From positions 1-5,736 of the forward strand of contig CAIMDR010000295.1 in NCBI GenBank assembly GCA_903839795.1: a stretch of 5,736 bases of DNA. Reading direction: 5' to 3'. Shown here piece after piece: positions 1-5,361 of this stretch. The DNA is from an uncultured Methylococcaceae bacterium. GTDB lineage: Bacteria > Pseudomonadota > Gammaproteobacteria > Methylococcales > Methylomonadaceae. A program made the translations under genes and the position numbers. A model generated the notes under the pieces. The model worked only from the letters and a program-made list of their open reading frames with translations, ran no database searches and was not told the DNA's origin. How positions within the stretch are numbered: position 1 is the first letter of the stretch; each line of letters starts with the position of its first letter.

Positions 1-129
1 ACTATTATTAATTTACTATTTGAGCTTAATCTTGAAAATCGTACCACCTTGATTCTGGTAACGCATGATCATGCCTTGGCGGCTCGTTGCCAACGAACCA
101 TTCAATTGGATGCCGGGTGCATGGTATGA
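1..129 (+). CDS. ybbA: ABC transporter ATP-binding protein, YbbA/LolD-like (C-terminal end only)
   Basis: Frame 1 is open from the left edge of the window and ends at TGA 127-129, giving the last 42 residues of a protein whose start lies outside. The visible part contains a hydrophobic strand followed by the H-loop (switch) motif ILVTHD at local residues 18-23, then ALAARC and a terminal beta-strand region (RTIQLDAG). This is the standard end of LolD/YbbA/MacB-type ATPases, which power FtsX-type permeases from the cytoplasmic face of the inner membrane. The Walker A, Walker B and signature motifs would be upstream and cannot be checked. The stop codon overlaps the start of the permease gene by four bases (ATGA), so the two are translationally coupled partners. 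The assignment to YbbA rather than LolD rests mainly on the neighbouring YbbP-like permease. Confidence 0.85.
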   Translation, partial: TIINLLFELNLENRTTLILVTHDHALAARCQRTIQLDAGCMV

Positions 130-2609
130 GTCGTTTTAATCTGGCGCTACGCTTGTTGTGGCGTGACAGCCGTAGCGGTGAACTGACGATATTGATACTG
201 GCTTTAATTATTGCCGTAACTAGTTCAACGACCATTGCCCTGTTTTCAGACCGTTTGCAGCGCACCATGACCAACCAAACCGCTGAATTTTTGGCAGCTG
301 ATTTGGTGATATCCAGCCCGACCCCGGTGTCTTCCGAGTGGTTAGCCAAGGCCACACAACTCAATTTGGCGCAAGCACGAACGGCAGAGTTTTCCAGTGT
401 GTTAATTGAACATGAGGAACTGTTACTGGCGGGCATTAAAGCCGTCAGTGCGGCTTACCCCTTGCGGGGCTTTTTAAAAACAACAACTGACGATTATTCG
501 ACCGAAACCATCACCCACAACGGCCCTGCACAGGGCACAGCCTGGCTTGAAAAACGTATTTTTTCAGCGCTTAAACTTAAAGTAGGCGACCCGTTAACCG
601 TGGGTGAAAAACAACTGATCATCACGCATATCATTACCTATGAACCCGACAAAAAAGGTGATTTTTACAGTTTTTCTCCGCGCGTAATGATTAACGAGGC
701 CGATTTACCAGCGACCGGAATCGTGCAGCCAGGCAGTCATGTCCATTATTTTTTCCAATTTAGTGGCGATGCCAAAGCATTAACTGAATTTAAGCAATGG
801 CTTAAACCGCAATTAAACCCCTCGCAGCGCATCATGGATATTCATGAAGACCGTCCTGAACTAGGCTCGGCATTAAATCGGGCAGAACGTTATCTGGGGC
901 TTTCCAGTACCCTGGTTATTTTAATTTCCGGTGTCGCCATTGCCATGGCGACCCGCCGTTATACCGAGCGACATTTTAATGCCACCGCCCTGTTGCGCTG
1001 TCTGGGCTGTAAACAAAATGAAATACTCTGGCTTTATAGTAGTCAGTTTGTGGTTTTGGGATTATTTGCGAGTGCCGTAGGTTGTCTGCTGGGCTGGTTT
1101 GCACAAGAAGCTTTATTCTATTTACTAAAAGACTTACTGCCGCAACACGTCGCCAGTCCCGGTTTATTGGCCGTTTTTTTTGGTTTTATCATCGGTATGG
1201 CCGTGTTATTGGGCTTTGCCTTGCCGCCACTCTTACGGCTTAAACAAGTGTCGCCGCTACGTGTTTTACGCCGGGAACTGGAACCGATGCCCAGTAGCGG
1301 GTGGCTGATCTATGGATTATCCATCGGTATTATGGGCCTGTTAATCTGGAAATATACGGATGATCTTAAAATGACGGCAAGTATTTTAGGCATTGGCCTG
1401 ATGACTTTGTTGGCCTTAGGCTTGCTGGTATACGGCCTGTTGAATTTAGCCAGCCGTTTATTACCAGCGATGAGTCTGACCTGGCGTTTTGGCTTACAAG
1501 GCTTGTTAAGAAATAGCCGCGCCAGTGTCAGTCAAATTTTGGCTTTTAGCATTACCTTGGTCGCTATGGTGCTGAGTTTTACTGTGCGCACTGATTTAAT
1601 CGATAATTGGCAAAAGCAACTGCCCGATAACGCGCCCAATCATTTTGCGCTTAATATTTTTCCCGACCAACAAGCGGCTTTTAAACAAGAACTGCAACAG
1701 CAACATATTAACGGCAGCCAGTTTTTTCCTGTGGTTAAAGGTCGTCTGGTAGAAATTAACAACACGCCTGTGCAACAAATTGTCAGTAAAGATACGCAAG
1801 GTGACAATGCGACACATAGAGAATTAAGCCTTACCTGGACACAAGAACTGCCTGAAGAGAATAAGCTGGTTGCCGGAAATTGGTGGACGACTCAACAGGC
1901 CGGTTTGGTGTCTGTTGAGCAGAAATTGGCCGATAGCTTGAAAATAAAGCTGGGCGATCATTTGCTGTTTACCGTTGGCAGCCAACAAATTAAGGCCACA
2001 GTTACCAGCATTCGTGCGCTTAGGTGGGATACCATGAAGCCTAATTTTTATATGATTTTTTCACCGGGTACACTGGACGCCTACCCCAGCACGTTTATCA
2101 CCAGCTTTTATTTGCCTGAAACACAAAAAAACGTGTTAAATACACTGGTAAAAAAATATCCCGGCACCACTATTCTGGAAGTTGATTTGATTTTACAGCA
2201 ATTTAAAACCATCCTGACGCAATTGACACAAGCCATTAACTACTTGCTTTACTTTGCCTTAATGGCGGGATTTACCGTGCTGTTTGCCGCTGTTTATGCT
2301 ACCTTGGATAACCGGATTTATGAAGGCGCGTTAATGCGAACCTTGGGCGCGAATCGTTCTTTATTAAGAAAAACCCACATCATCGAATTTGCTACGCTTG
2401 GGTTGATTTCCGGCTTATTGGCGGTTGTTATTTCCGAGGCCATTATGTATGCTTTATATACGCAAGTGATGGCTATGGAGTACCATCCCAGCTTTTATTT
2501 GTGGGCTATAATACCTCTCACAGGAGCCTTATTCGTTGGTATGACCGGATGTTGGGGCGTCAGACAGGTGCTTAATAAATCCCCACTTCGCGTTTTAAGG
2601 GAGCTTTGA
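126..2609 (+). CDS. ybbP: ABC transporter permease, YbbP-like FtsX family (827 aa)
   Basis: This is the inner-membrane permease partner of the preceding ATPase, in the MacB/LolCE/FtsX-like (type VII) ABC superfamily. I choose ATG 126, inside the ATGA overlap with the ATPase stop, over the upstream in-frame ATG at 87. The protein from 126 begins MSRFNLALRLLWRDSRSGEL, the typical start of YbbP proteins. Ten hydrophobic segments are visible at about residues 19-40, 258-278, 305-328, 346-370, 393-409, 417-440, 468-486, 704-724, 754-778 and 791-810. Two large periplasmic domains (about 41-257 and 487-700) sit between them, giving the duplicated FtsX fold. Conserved RxLG elements occur after the membrane segments (LLRCLGC about 289-295, LMRTLGA about 736-742), as does SPLRVLR twice (376-382 and 819-825), at the cytoplasmic ATPase-coupling loops. 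The length is close to E. coli YbbP (about 800 aa). Such systems are thought to extract or transport hydrophobic compounds, but the substrate here cannot be read. Confidence 0.92.
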   Translation: MSRFNLALRLLWRDSRSGELTILILALIIAVTSSTTIALFSDRLQRTMTNQTAEFLAADLVISSPTPVSSEWLAKATQLNLAQARTAEFSSVLIEHEELLLAGIKAVSAAYPLRGFLKTTTDDYSTETITHNGPAQGTAWLEKRIFSALKLKVGDPLTVGEKQLIITHIITYEPDKKGDFYSFSPRVMINEADLPATGIVQPGSHVHYFFQFSGDAKALTEFKQWLKPQLNPSQRIMDIHEDRPELGSALNRAERYLGLSSTLVILISGVAIAMATRRYTERHFNATALLRCLGCKQNEILWLYSSQFVVLGLFASAVGCLLGWFAQEALFYLLKDLLPQHVASPGLLAVFFGFIIGMAVLLGFALPPLLRLKQVSPLRVLRRELEPMPSSGWLIYGLSIGIMGLLIWKYTDDLKMTASILGIGLMTLLALGLLVYGLLNLASRLLPAMSLTWRFGLQGLLRNSRASVSQILAFSITLVAMVLSFTVRTDLIDNWQKQLPDNAPNHFALNIFPDQQAAFKQELQQQHINGSQFFPVVKGRLVEINNTPVQQIVSKDTQGDNATHRELSLTWTQELPEENKLVAGNWWTTQQAGLVSVEQKLADSLKIKLGDHLLFTVGSQQIKATVTSIRALRWDTMKPNFYMIFSPGTLDAYPSTFITSFYLPETQKNVLNTLVKKYPGTTILEVDLILQQFKTILTQLTQAINYLLYFALMAGFTVLFAAVYATLDNRIYEGALMRTLGANRSLLRKTHIIEFATLGLISGLLAVVISEAIMYALYTQVMAMEYHPSFYLWAIIPLTGALFVGMTGCWGVRQVLNKSPLRVLREL

Positions 2610-2675
2610 GTGTCGCAATATTCAGACTTCGTTCATTTTTACTTGATAGACTTTAACATTAATTTTCAAAGGTAA
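2610..2675 (+). other. 21-codon open frame directly after ybbP, possible remnant or leader
   Basis: A GTG at 2610 abuts the TGA of the permease gene (TGAGTG) and is preceded by AAGGGAG at 2597-2603 with a six-base gap, a strong Shine-Dalgarno sequence at ideal spacing. The frame encodes 21 residues (starting VSQYSDFVHF if GTG is read as Val) and stops at TAA 2673-2675, within the ribosome binding site area of the lipoprotein. The AAGGGAG also encodes part of the permease C-terminus (LREL), so the match may be accidental. Some gammaproteobacteria carry a third gene (AttH/lipocalin-like) after ybbA-ybbP, so this could be the stump of such a gene. It could equally be a small coupled ORF or chance. 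No similarity is claimed. Confidence 0.2.
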
Positions 2676-2680
2676 TCTAT

Positions 2681-3076
2681 ATGAAAAAATTAACAATCAG
2701 TAGCGTTTTTATCGGCAGTATTTTGCTCTCGGGTTGCTACAGCTACGGAGGATGGCAGCCCACTGTCGATTCTTATAACGATCCTAATGCATATCGTATT
2801 AACCAAGATATGGCCGAATGCAAACAACTTGCCAGTGAATCCTCTGGTGGAACCACAAAAGAAACCGCTATAGGTGCGGGAACCGGTGCCTTACTTGGCG
2901 CGGCTGGAGGTGCGGTAGTTGGTGCATTTACCGGTAGTCCAGGTATGGGCGCAGCCATAGGAGCTGCAGCTGGCGGCCTTGGCGGCGGCGCATATAAAGG
3001 CCTAAGCTCTGAAGACAAGTTCAAAAGCTCTTATAATAGTTGCATGAGTGGTCGCGGACATAAAGTTCTCAGATAA
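2681..3076 (+). CDS. Glycine-zipper lipoprotein (131 aa)
   Basis: A small predicted lipoprotein. ATG 2681 follows AAAGG at 2668-2672. Residues 1-19 form a lipoprotein signal peptide: a KK pair, a hydrophobic core, and the lipobox LSGC with the lipidated Cys at 19. Position +2 is Tyr, not Asp, which favours sorting to the outer membrane. After a Tyr/Asn-rich stretch and a conserved-looking AECKQLA (Cys47), residues about 63-107 are a dense Gly/Ala repeat (GAGTGALLGAAGGAVVGA and IGAAAGGLGGGA). This glycine zipper forms a tight membrane-associating helical hairpin. The C-terminus has a second Cys (121) in YNSCMSGRGH, like the CM-x2-RGY ending seen in many short glycine-zipper proteins; Cys47 and Cys121 could pair as a disulfide. 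The molecular role of this family is unclear (envelope integrity is usually assumed). The 71-bp gap from ybbP has no clear terminator, and I see only weak promoter-like hexamers in it. Confidence 0.88.
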   Translation: MKKLTISSVFIGSILLSGCYSYGGWQPTVDSYNDPNAYRINQDMAECKQLASESSGGTTKETAIGAGTGALLGAAGGAVVGAFTGSPGMGAAIGAAAGGLGGGAYKGLSSEDKFKSSYNSCMSGRGHKVLR

Positions 3077-3113
3077 TTTGATTTGCGGTGGCAACACGCT
3101 CACCGTGCGTCCG

Positions 3114-3210
3114 ATGCCGGTCGGGGTTTATAACCCCGACTGAAACGTTTGAAGACTTCAATAGCTTTAAAAACGTGAATGACGGGGTTGCAAACCCCGT
3201 CACGCTTCAG
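3114..3210 (+). repeat. Intergenic double-hairpin repeat, left copy
   Basis: A 97-bp element that recurs as a direct repeat at 5263-5361, with about a dozen substitutions and a 2-nt length difference (roughly 88% identity by eye). It contains two perfect GC-rich hairpins. The first, at 3120-3140, has arms GTCGGGGTT and AACCCCGAC with loop TAT. The second, at 3180-3202, has arms TGACGGGGTT and AACCCCGTCA with loop GCA. A 39-bp linker joins them and is the best conserved part (AAACGTTTGAAGACTTC, then ATAGCTTTAAAAACGTGA). The linker contains a small palindrome, TTGAAG-A-CTTCAA. The architecture resembles a REP pair/BIME or a small MITE. No T-tract follows either hairpin, so it is not a canonical terminator, although it could protect the 3' end of the lipoprotein transcript. 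Confidence 0.85.
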
Positions 3211-3249
3211 ATTTCCTTAATGTCATTCGTGCTTTCCAACATGAAAATA

Positions 3250-3278
3250 TCAGGCACGAAAAGATGTGCCCGACCTGA
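3250..3278 (+). repeat. Second-type hairpin repeat with GAAAAGAT loop, left copy
   Basis: GGCAC (3253-3257) pairs with GTGCC (3266-3270) around the eight-base loop GAAAAGAT, and outer TCA/TGA bases (3250-3252 with 3276-3278) can add to the stem across a bulge. The stretch CGAAAAGATGTGC (3257-3269) is identical at 5574-5586 in the right-hand copy, also within a GC-rich stem. It lies 39 bp downstream of the double-hairpin repeat and just upstream of the methylase promoter. I infer that it is part of the same family of dispersed intergenic palindromes. Confidence 0.65.
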
Positions 3279-3290
3279 ATATAATAATAT

Positions 3291-3318
3291 TTGTTATTAA
3301 CGTTTTTTCTGATATGAT
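3291..3318 (+). promoter_or_regulatory. Predicted sigma-70 promoter of the methyltransferase gene
   Basis: TTGTTA (3291-3296) and TATGAT (3313-3318) are separated by 16 bp, with four of six and five of six matches to the consensus hexamers. Transcription would begin near 3325, leaving a leader of about 30 bases before the TTG start of the methylase. No GACT-N3-AGTC C-box pair is present here, so the methylase promoter is probably independent of the controller protein. That fits the need for early methylation. Confidence 0.55.
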
Positions 3319-3333
3319 GACTATGTGTATCAT
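3314..3333 (+). promoter_or_regulatory. Possible operator: ATGAT/ATCAT inverted repeat overlapping the -10 box
   Basis: ATGAT (3314-3318) and ATCAT (3329-3333) form an inverted repeat with a 10-bp spacer centred on the expected transcription start. A protein bound here would block the methylase promoter, as in autorepression by a methylase or partial control by C protein. The spacer contains GACT (3319-3322) but lacks the AGTC half, so it is not a standard C-box. Arms of five AT-rich bases can occur by chance. Confidence 0.25.
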
Positions 3334-3350
3334 TTAAAGGTGAAAAGGTA

Positions 3351-3359
3351 ATGATTTGA
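3351..3359 (+). promoter_or_regulatory. Two-codon mini-frame ATG-ATT-TGA overlapping the methylase start
   Basis: ATG 3351 with AAAAGG just upstream (3343-3348) opens a frame that encodes only Met-Ile before TGA 3357-3359. The TGA overlaps the TTG start codon of the methylase (3356-3358) in another frame. A ribosome starting at this ATG would terminate on top of the TTG, so it could either feed re-initiation at TTG or compete with it. It is visible in the sequence, but its use is speculative. Confidence 0.3.
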
Positions 3360-4276
3360 GATTCTCAGTTGCTCATCCAATTCCATATCAAGGCAGTAAA
3401 CGGCGCTTAGCAACAGCTATTCTTAGTCACATTCCTGCTAATCAATACACTCGTCTTATAGAGCCTTTCGCGGGTTCTGCGGCTATCACATTGGCGGCCG
3501 TGTCAGGGCACATGTTTTCATCTTACGTGATTGCTGATGCACTTCAGCCATTGGTCGAGTTATGGAATATGATTATTGCTGATCCTGCGCCGGTGGCTGA
3601 TGAGTATAGTAATTTATGGCATCGTGAACGTGATAAGCCTATCGAGGCATATTACGAAATTCGTTCAGAGTTCAATATAGATCGTAGTCCAATCAAATTA
3701 TTATATTTGCTGGTAAGATGCGTTAAAAATGCTGTTCGCTTTAATCCATCGGGTGAATTTAATCAATCGCCGGACAAGCGACGCAAAGGAACGCAGCCAC
3801 GACTTATGAAAGACGAGTTGTTTGCCGCTCATCACGTTCTAGCAGGAAAAGCATATGCGGTGCATGGCGACTTTATGTCTTTGGTTATATCAGCCAAGGA
3901 TGGAGATTTCTTTTATTTAGACCCTCCATATCAAGGGACAAGCGGTGGAAAAGATCAGCGTTATATTTCCGGTGTTACTCGTGAGCGTATGGTTGAGGCG
4001 CTTTCAATTCTTAATGAGAAGCGAATTCCATTTATTCTTAGTTATGATGGGGCTTGCGGAGATAAAAACTATGGTGATCCACTTCATAAAGACTTAGCGA
4101 GTCAGATTTTATTAGATGTTGGAAGATCAAGCCAGGCGACACTTAATGGTAGAGATGATGTTACGGTAGAATCACTTTATATATCACATCTTATTCCAGC
4201 CATACGTGATTCAAAGCGGAGTGTTTTTTCACTGGATGATTTTGCAAAACAAACATCGTTATTTTCATTTGCCTGA
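3356..4276 (+). CDS. Type II adenine-N6 DNA methyltransferase, D12/Dam class (306 aa)
   Basis: This enzyme transfers a methyl group from S-adenosylmethionine to the N6 of adenine in a specific DNA site, protecting the host from the adjacent endonuclease. Motif order is that of alpha-class (Dam-like) enzymes. Motif X, PIPYQGSKRRLA, is at residues 8-19. The AdoMet-binding motif I, EPFAGSAAI, is at 36-44, with an acidic residue Asp61 after the next strand. The catalytic motif IV, DPPYQG, is at 189-194. A motif VI-like strand, FILSYDG, is at 226-232, and there is a conserved-looking C-terminal GRSSQATLNGRDD at 256-268. The region about 85-185 between motifs I and IV is the likely target-recognition domain; the specificity cannot be read from it. 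The start is TTG 3356, preceded by AAGG (3345-3348): an in-frame stop at 3341 and the lack of any in-frame ATG before motif X leave no better choice. It reads more AT-rich than ybbP, consistent with transfer. It runs head-on into the endonuclease gene with a 12-bp overlap. Confidence 0.93.
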   Translation: MRFSVAHPIPYQGSKRRLATAILSHIPANQYTRLIEPFAGSAAITLAAVSGHMFSSYVIADALQPLVELWNMIIADPAPVADEYSNLWHRERDKPIEAYYEIRSEFNIDRSPIKLLYLLVRCVKNAVRFNPSGEFNQSPDKRRKGTQPRLMKDELFAAHHVLAGKAYAVHGDFMSLVISAKDGDFFYLDPPYQGTSGGKDQRYISGVTRERMVEALSILNEKRIPFILSYDGACGDKNYGDPLHKDLASQILLDVGRSSQATLNGRDDVTVESLYISHLIPAIRDSKRSVFSLDDFAKQTSLFSFA

Positions 4277-4975
4277 GAATTTCTTTTTGATTAATTGCTT
4301 TATTTCTTCGGTTACACTTATTTGGTTTTTAGTCGCTTGATATTTGATGCCCTCAAATTCATTTATTTCGTTGCCAGACCACACTATGTCTATTCGTCTT
4401 TGTTGCTGTGTGCAGATATGAGTATGGTTTATTGGTTCTGCCCAATAACATGACAGGCAAACATCAAAATCTTTATTTTGTAACCTGTTAGGGCAATGTT
4501 CACAGTCCCATGATTTTTTTCGATTACATGATCCGCATAGGATTTGATAGGGCTGAGCCTCCTCCCTTTGCGATTCTCCAGCTACTTCATAAGGCATGCG
4601 ATGGTCTACCTGTAAATTATGCGTTGCTTCACAAATGTTGCATTTGTGACCACCGGCATGAATAAGTGCTTCCCTTTCTTTTTTAGGCAGAAGTCGTCGC
4701 CCATTTTTCCCCGCTTCTAGCTCCCATTCATGAAATGCGTATGCTGCAATTGTGCGGCCATTGGTATGTTTTACTTTAGTAGTTTTTAATCGAAACCCTA
4801 AGTCTCTGACGTCTTGTGCGGCACGCGGCGGGTGTTCATATCCAGCCAGTTGTAGCTCTTCTGTCGTTACAGCGCCATTTTCAACTATCTTATCTAAAAC
4901 CAATCTCGCTCTTTTATTTGTTATCAACGCGATTCTGTCAAGAAGTTTTTTCGGGAGTATTGGTGCGTTAGGCAT
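4265..4975 (-). CDS. HNH-family type II restriction endonuclease (236 aa)
   Basis: The probable restriction partner of the methylase. The N-terminal part (about 20-80) looks like a winged helix-turn-helix (RARLVLDKIVENGAVTTEEL, then RAAQDVRDLGFRL), plausibly used for DNA contact. The nuclease core is a beta-beta-alpha-metal (HNH) fold: a CxxC (Cys112, Cys115), the catalytic strand LQVDHRMPYE with His125 as general base and Asp124, then CGSCN with Cys147, Cys150 and Asn151, and KK at 153-154. The four Cys should bind a structural zinc. A second four-Cys cluster follows at once (Cys158, Cys161, Cys173, Cys176; DCEHCPN and VCLSCYWAEP), then RRIDIVW (193-199). ATG 4975 overlaps the C-gene stop (ATGCCTAA); there is no strong Shine-Dalgarno sequence, so translation is probably coupled to C. 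All expected catalytic residues are present and the gene is intact. The cut site is unknown. It could be a stand-alone HNH nuclease, but the C-R-M context argues strongly for restriction. Confidence 0.87.
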   Translation of the reverse strand: MPNAPILPKKLLDRIALITNKRARLVLDKIVENGAVTTEELQLAGYEHPPRAAQDVRDLGFRLKTTKVKHTNGRTIAAYAFHEWELEAGKNGRRLLPKKEREALIHAGGHKCNICEATHNLQVDHRMPYEVAGESQREEAQPYQILCGSCNRKKSWDCEHCPNRLQNKDFDVCLSCYWAEPINHTHICTQQQRRIDIVWSGNEINEFEGIKYQATKNQISVTEEIKQLIKKKFSGK

Positions 4976-5192
4976 TGAATAATTCTTTTGCTGAAACGCT
5001 CAATGCGTTTGCTATTTTGTGAATATTTAGAAGACTTATATTTCTTTCTCCCCGTTCAACGCCACCAATATATGTTCTGTCAAGTCCTGAGACAAGTGCA
5101 AGCGACTCCTGTGAAAGTCCTTTTGCCTTTCGAAGTTCTCGCACTTTTTCACCAAAGCGTTTTTGTAGTTGCTCTTCATATTCAATAGTCAT
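4968..5192 (-). CDS. Controller (C) protein of the R-M system, XRE-type HTH (74 aa)
   Basis: A small dimeric DNA-binding regulator that activates its own C-R operon at low concentration and represses it at high concentration. The protein is a single HTH domain: an N-terminal helix (FGEKVRELRKAKGLS, about 13-27), then the helix-turn-helix QESLALVSGLDRTYIGGVER (28-47), then GERNISLLNIHKIANAL (48-64). The motif GLDRTYI-x2-VERG-x-RNISL-x-NI is typical of C proteins, and 74 residues is within their usual 70-100 range. ATG 5192 has no recognisable ribosome binding site, but a TTTAAT -10-like box (5201-5206) lies eight bases upstream. This suggests a leaderless transcript, as known for several C genes. 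The near-canonical C-box at 5218-5243 makes the functional call much firmer than homology to generic XRE regulators would. Confidence 0.92.
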   Translation of the reverse strand: MTIEYEEQLQKRFGEKVRELRKAKGLSQESLALVSGLDRTYIGGVERGERNISLLNIHKIANALSVSAKELFNA

Positions 5193-5200
5193 TGGGTATG

Positions 5201-5206
5201 ATTAAA
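5201..5206 (-). promoter_or_regulatory. Probable -10 element of the C-R operon promoter
   Basis: TTTAAT on the - strand ends eight bases before the A of the C-gene ATG, which puts transcription start at or next to the start codon. With a 17-bp spacer the -35 position is GGACTC (5224-5229), a poor -35 match lying inside the C-box. This fits a promoter that needs the C protein as activator. An alternative -10 such as TAATGA about seven bases upstream would give a short leader instead. Confidence 0.45.
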
Positions 5207-5217
5207 TCATTATTGAT

Positions 5218-5243
5218 GACAATGAGTCCACGGACTTTAAGTA
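5218..5243 (-). promoter_or_regulatory. C-box: tandem controller-protein operators OL and OR
   Basis: On the + strand this reads GACAATGAGTC (5218-5228), CACG (5229-5232), GACTTTAAGTA (5233-5243). Each 11-mer is one mismatch from the GACT-N3-AGTC operator half of known C-boxes, and the four-base spacer reads CGTG in the direction of the C gene, as in the PvuII/AhdI/Esp1396I class. The core AGTCCGTGGACT (5225-5236, - strand) is exact. OR (5218-5228) is centred about 31 bp and OL about 46 bp upstream of the C start codon. OL-bound C protein would therefore recruit polymerase, and filling OR would block the -35 region: positive then negative feedback. Confidence 0.88.
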
Positions 5244-5262
5244 TCTTTTAATAAAACTTTCC

Positions 5263-5361
5263 ATGCCGGGCGGGGTTTGTAATCCCGATCGAAACGTTTG
5301 AAGACTTCCATAGCTTTAAAAACGTGAGTAACGCGCGGTTGCAAACCTCGTCACGCTTTAG
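5263..5361 (+). repeat. Intergenic double-hairpin repeat, right copy
   Basis: The direct-repeat partner of 3114-3210, starting at the same ATGCCGG and ending at the same CACGCTT-AG boundary. The linker is almost unchanged (CGAAACGTTTGAAGACTTC, then ATAGCTTTAAAAACGTGA), but both hairpins are eroded. The first now relies on a G-T pair (CGGGG with TCCCG). The second is interrupted (ACGCGCGGTT with AACCTCGT) by a 2-nt length change and substitutions. The left copy is therefore the better preserved. It begins about 20 bp beyond the C-box, so it marks the outer boundary of the R-M module. Confidence 0.83.

Noticed and set aside
87..125. Upstream ATG 87 as the start of the permease
   Set aside because: It would add 13 residues inside the ATPase coding region. 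The ATGA-coupled ATG at 126 gives the expected N-terminus for the family.
2773..3024. 83-codon Pro/Ala-rich frame on the - strand
   Set aside because: It is the antisense shadow of the Gly/Ala zipper codons of the lipoprotein; low-complexity Pro/Ala content is what such antisense reading produces.
3120..3202. The two GC-rich hairpins as rho-independent terminators of the lipoprotein gene
   Set aside because: Neither stem is followed by a run of T, and both belong to a repeat present elsewhere in the window. A role in 3'-end protection is possible, but a terminator call is not supported.
3088..3300. 70-codon open frame on the + strand between the lipoprotein and the methylase
   Set aside because: It lies over the double-hairpin and GAAAAGAT repeats, its residues simply translate the palindromes, and it has no ribosome binding site or recognisable domain.
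4968..5192. Antitoxin or phage repressor reading of the XRE protein
   Set aside because: The 8-bp overlap with an HNH nuclease gene, the convergent adenine methylase and especially the upstream C-box fit an R-M controller much better.
3114..5361. CRISPR array or insertion sequence
   Set aside because: There are only two copies of the repeat about 2 kb apart and no regular spacers. No transposase or integrase gene and no terminal inverted repeats bounding the island were seen.
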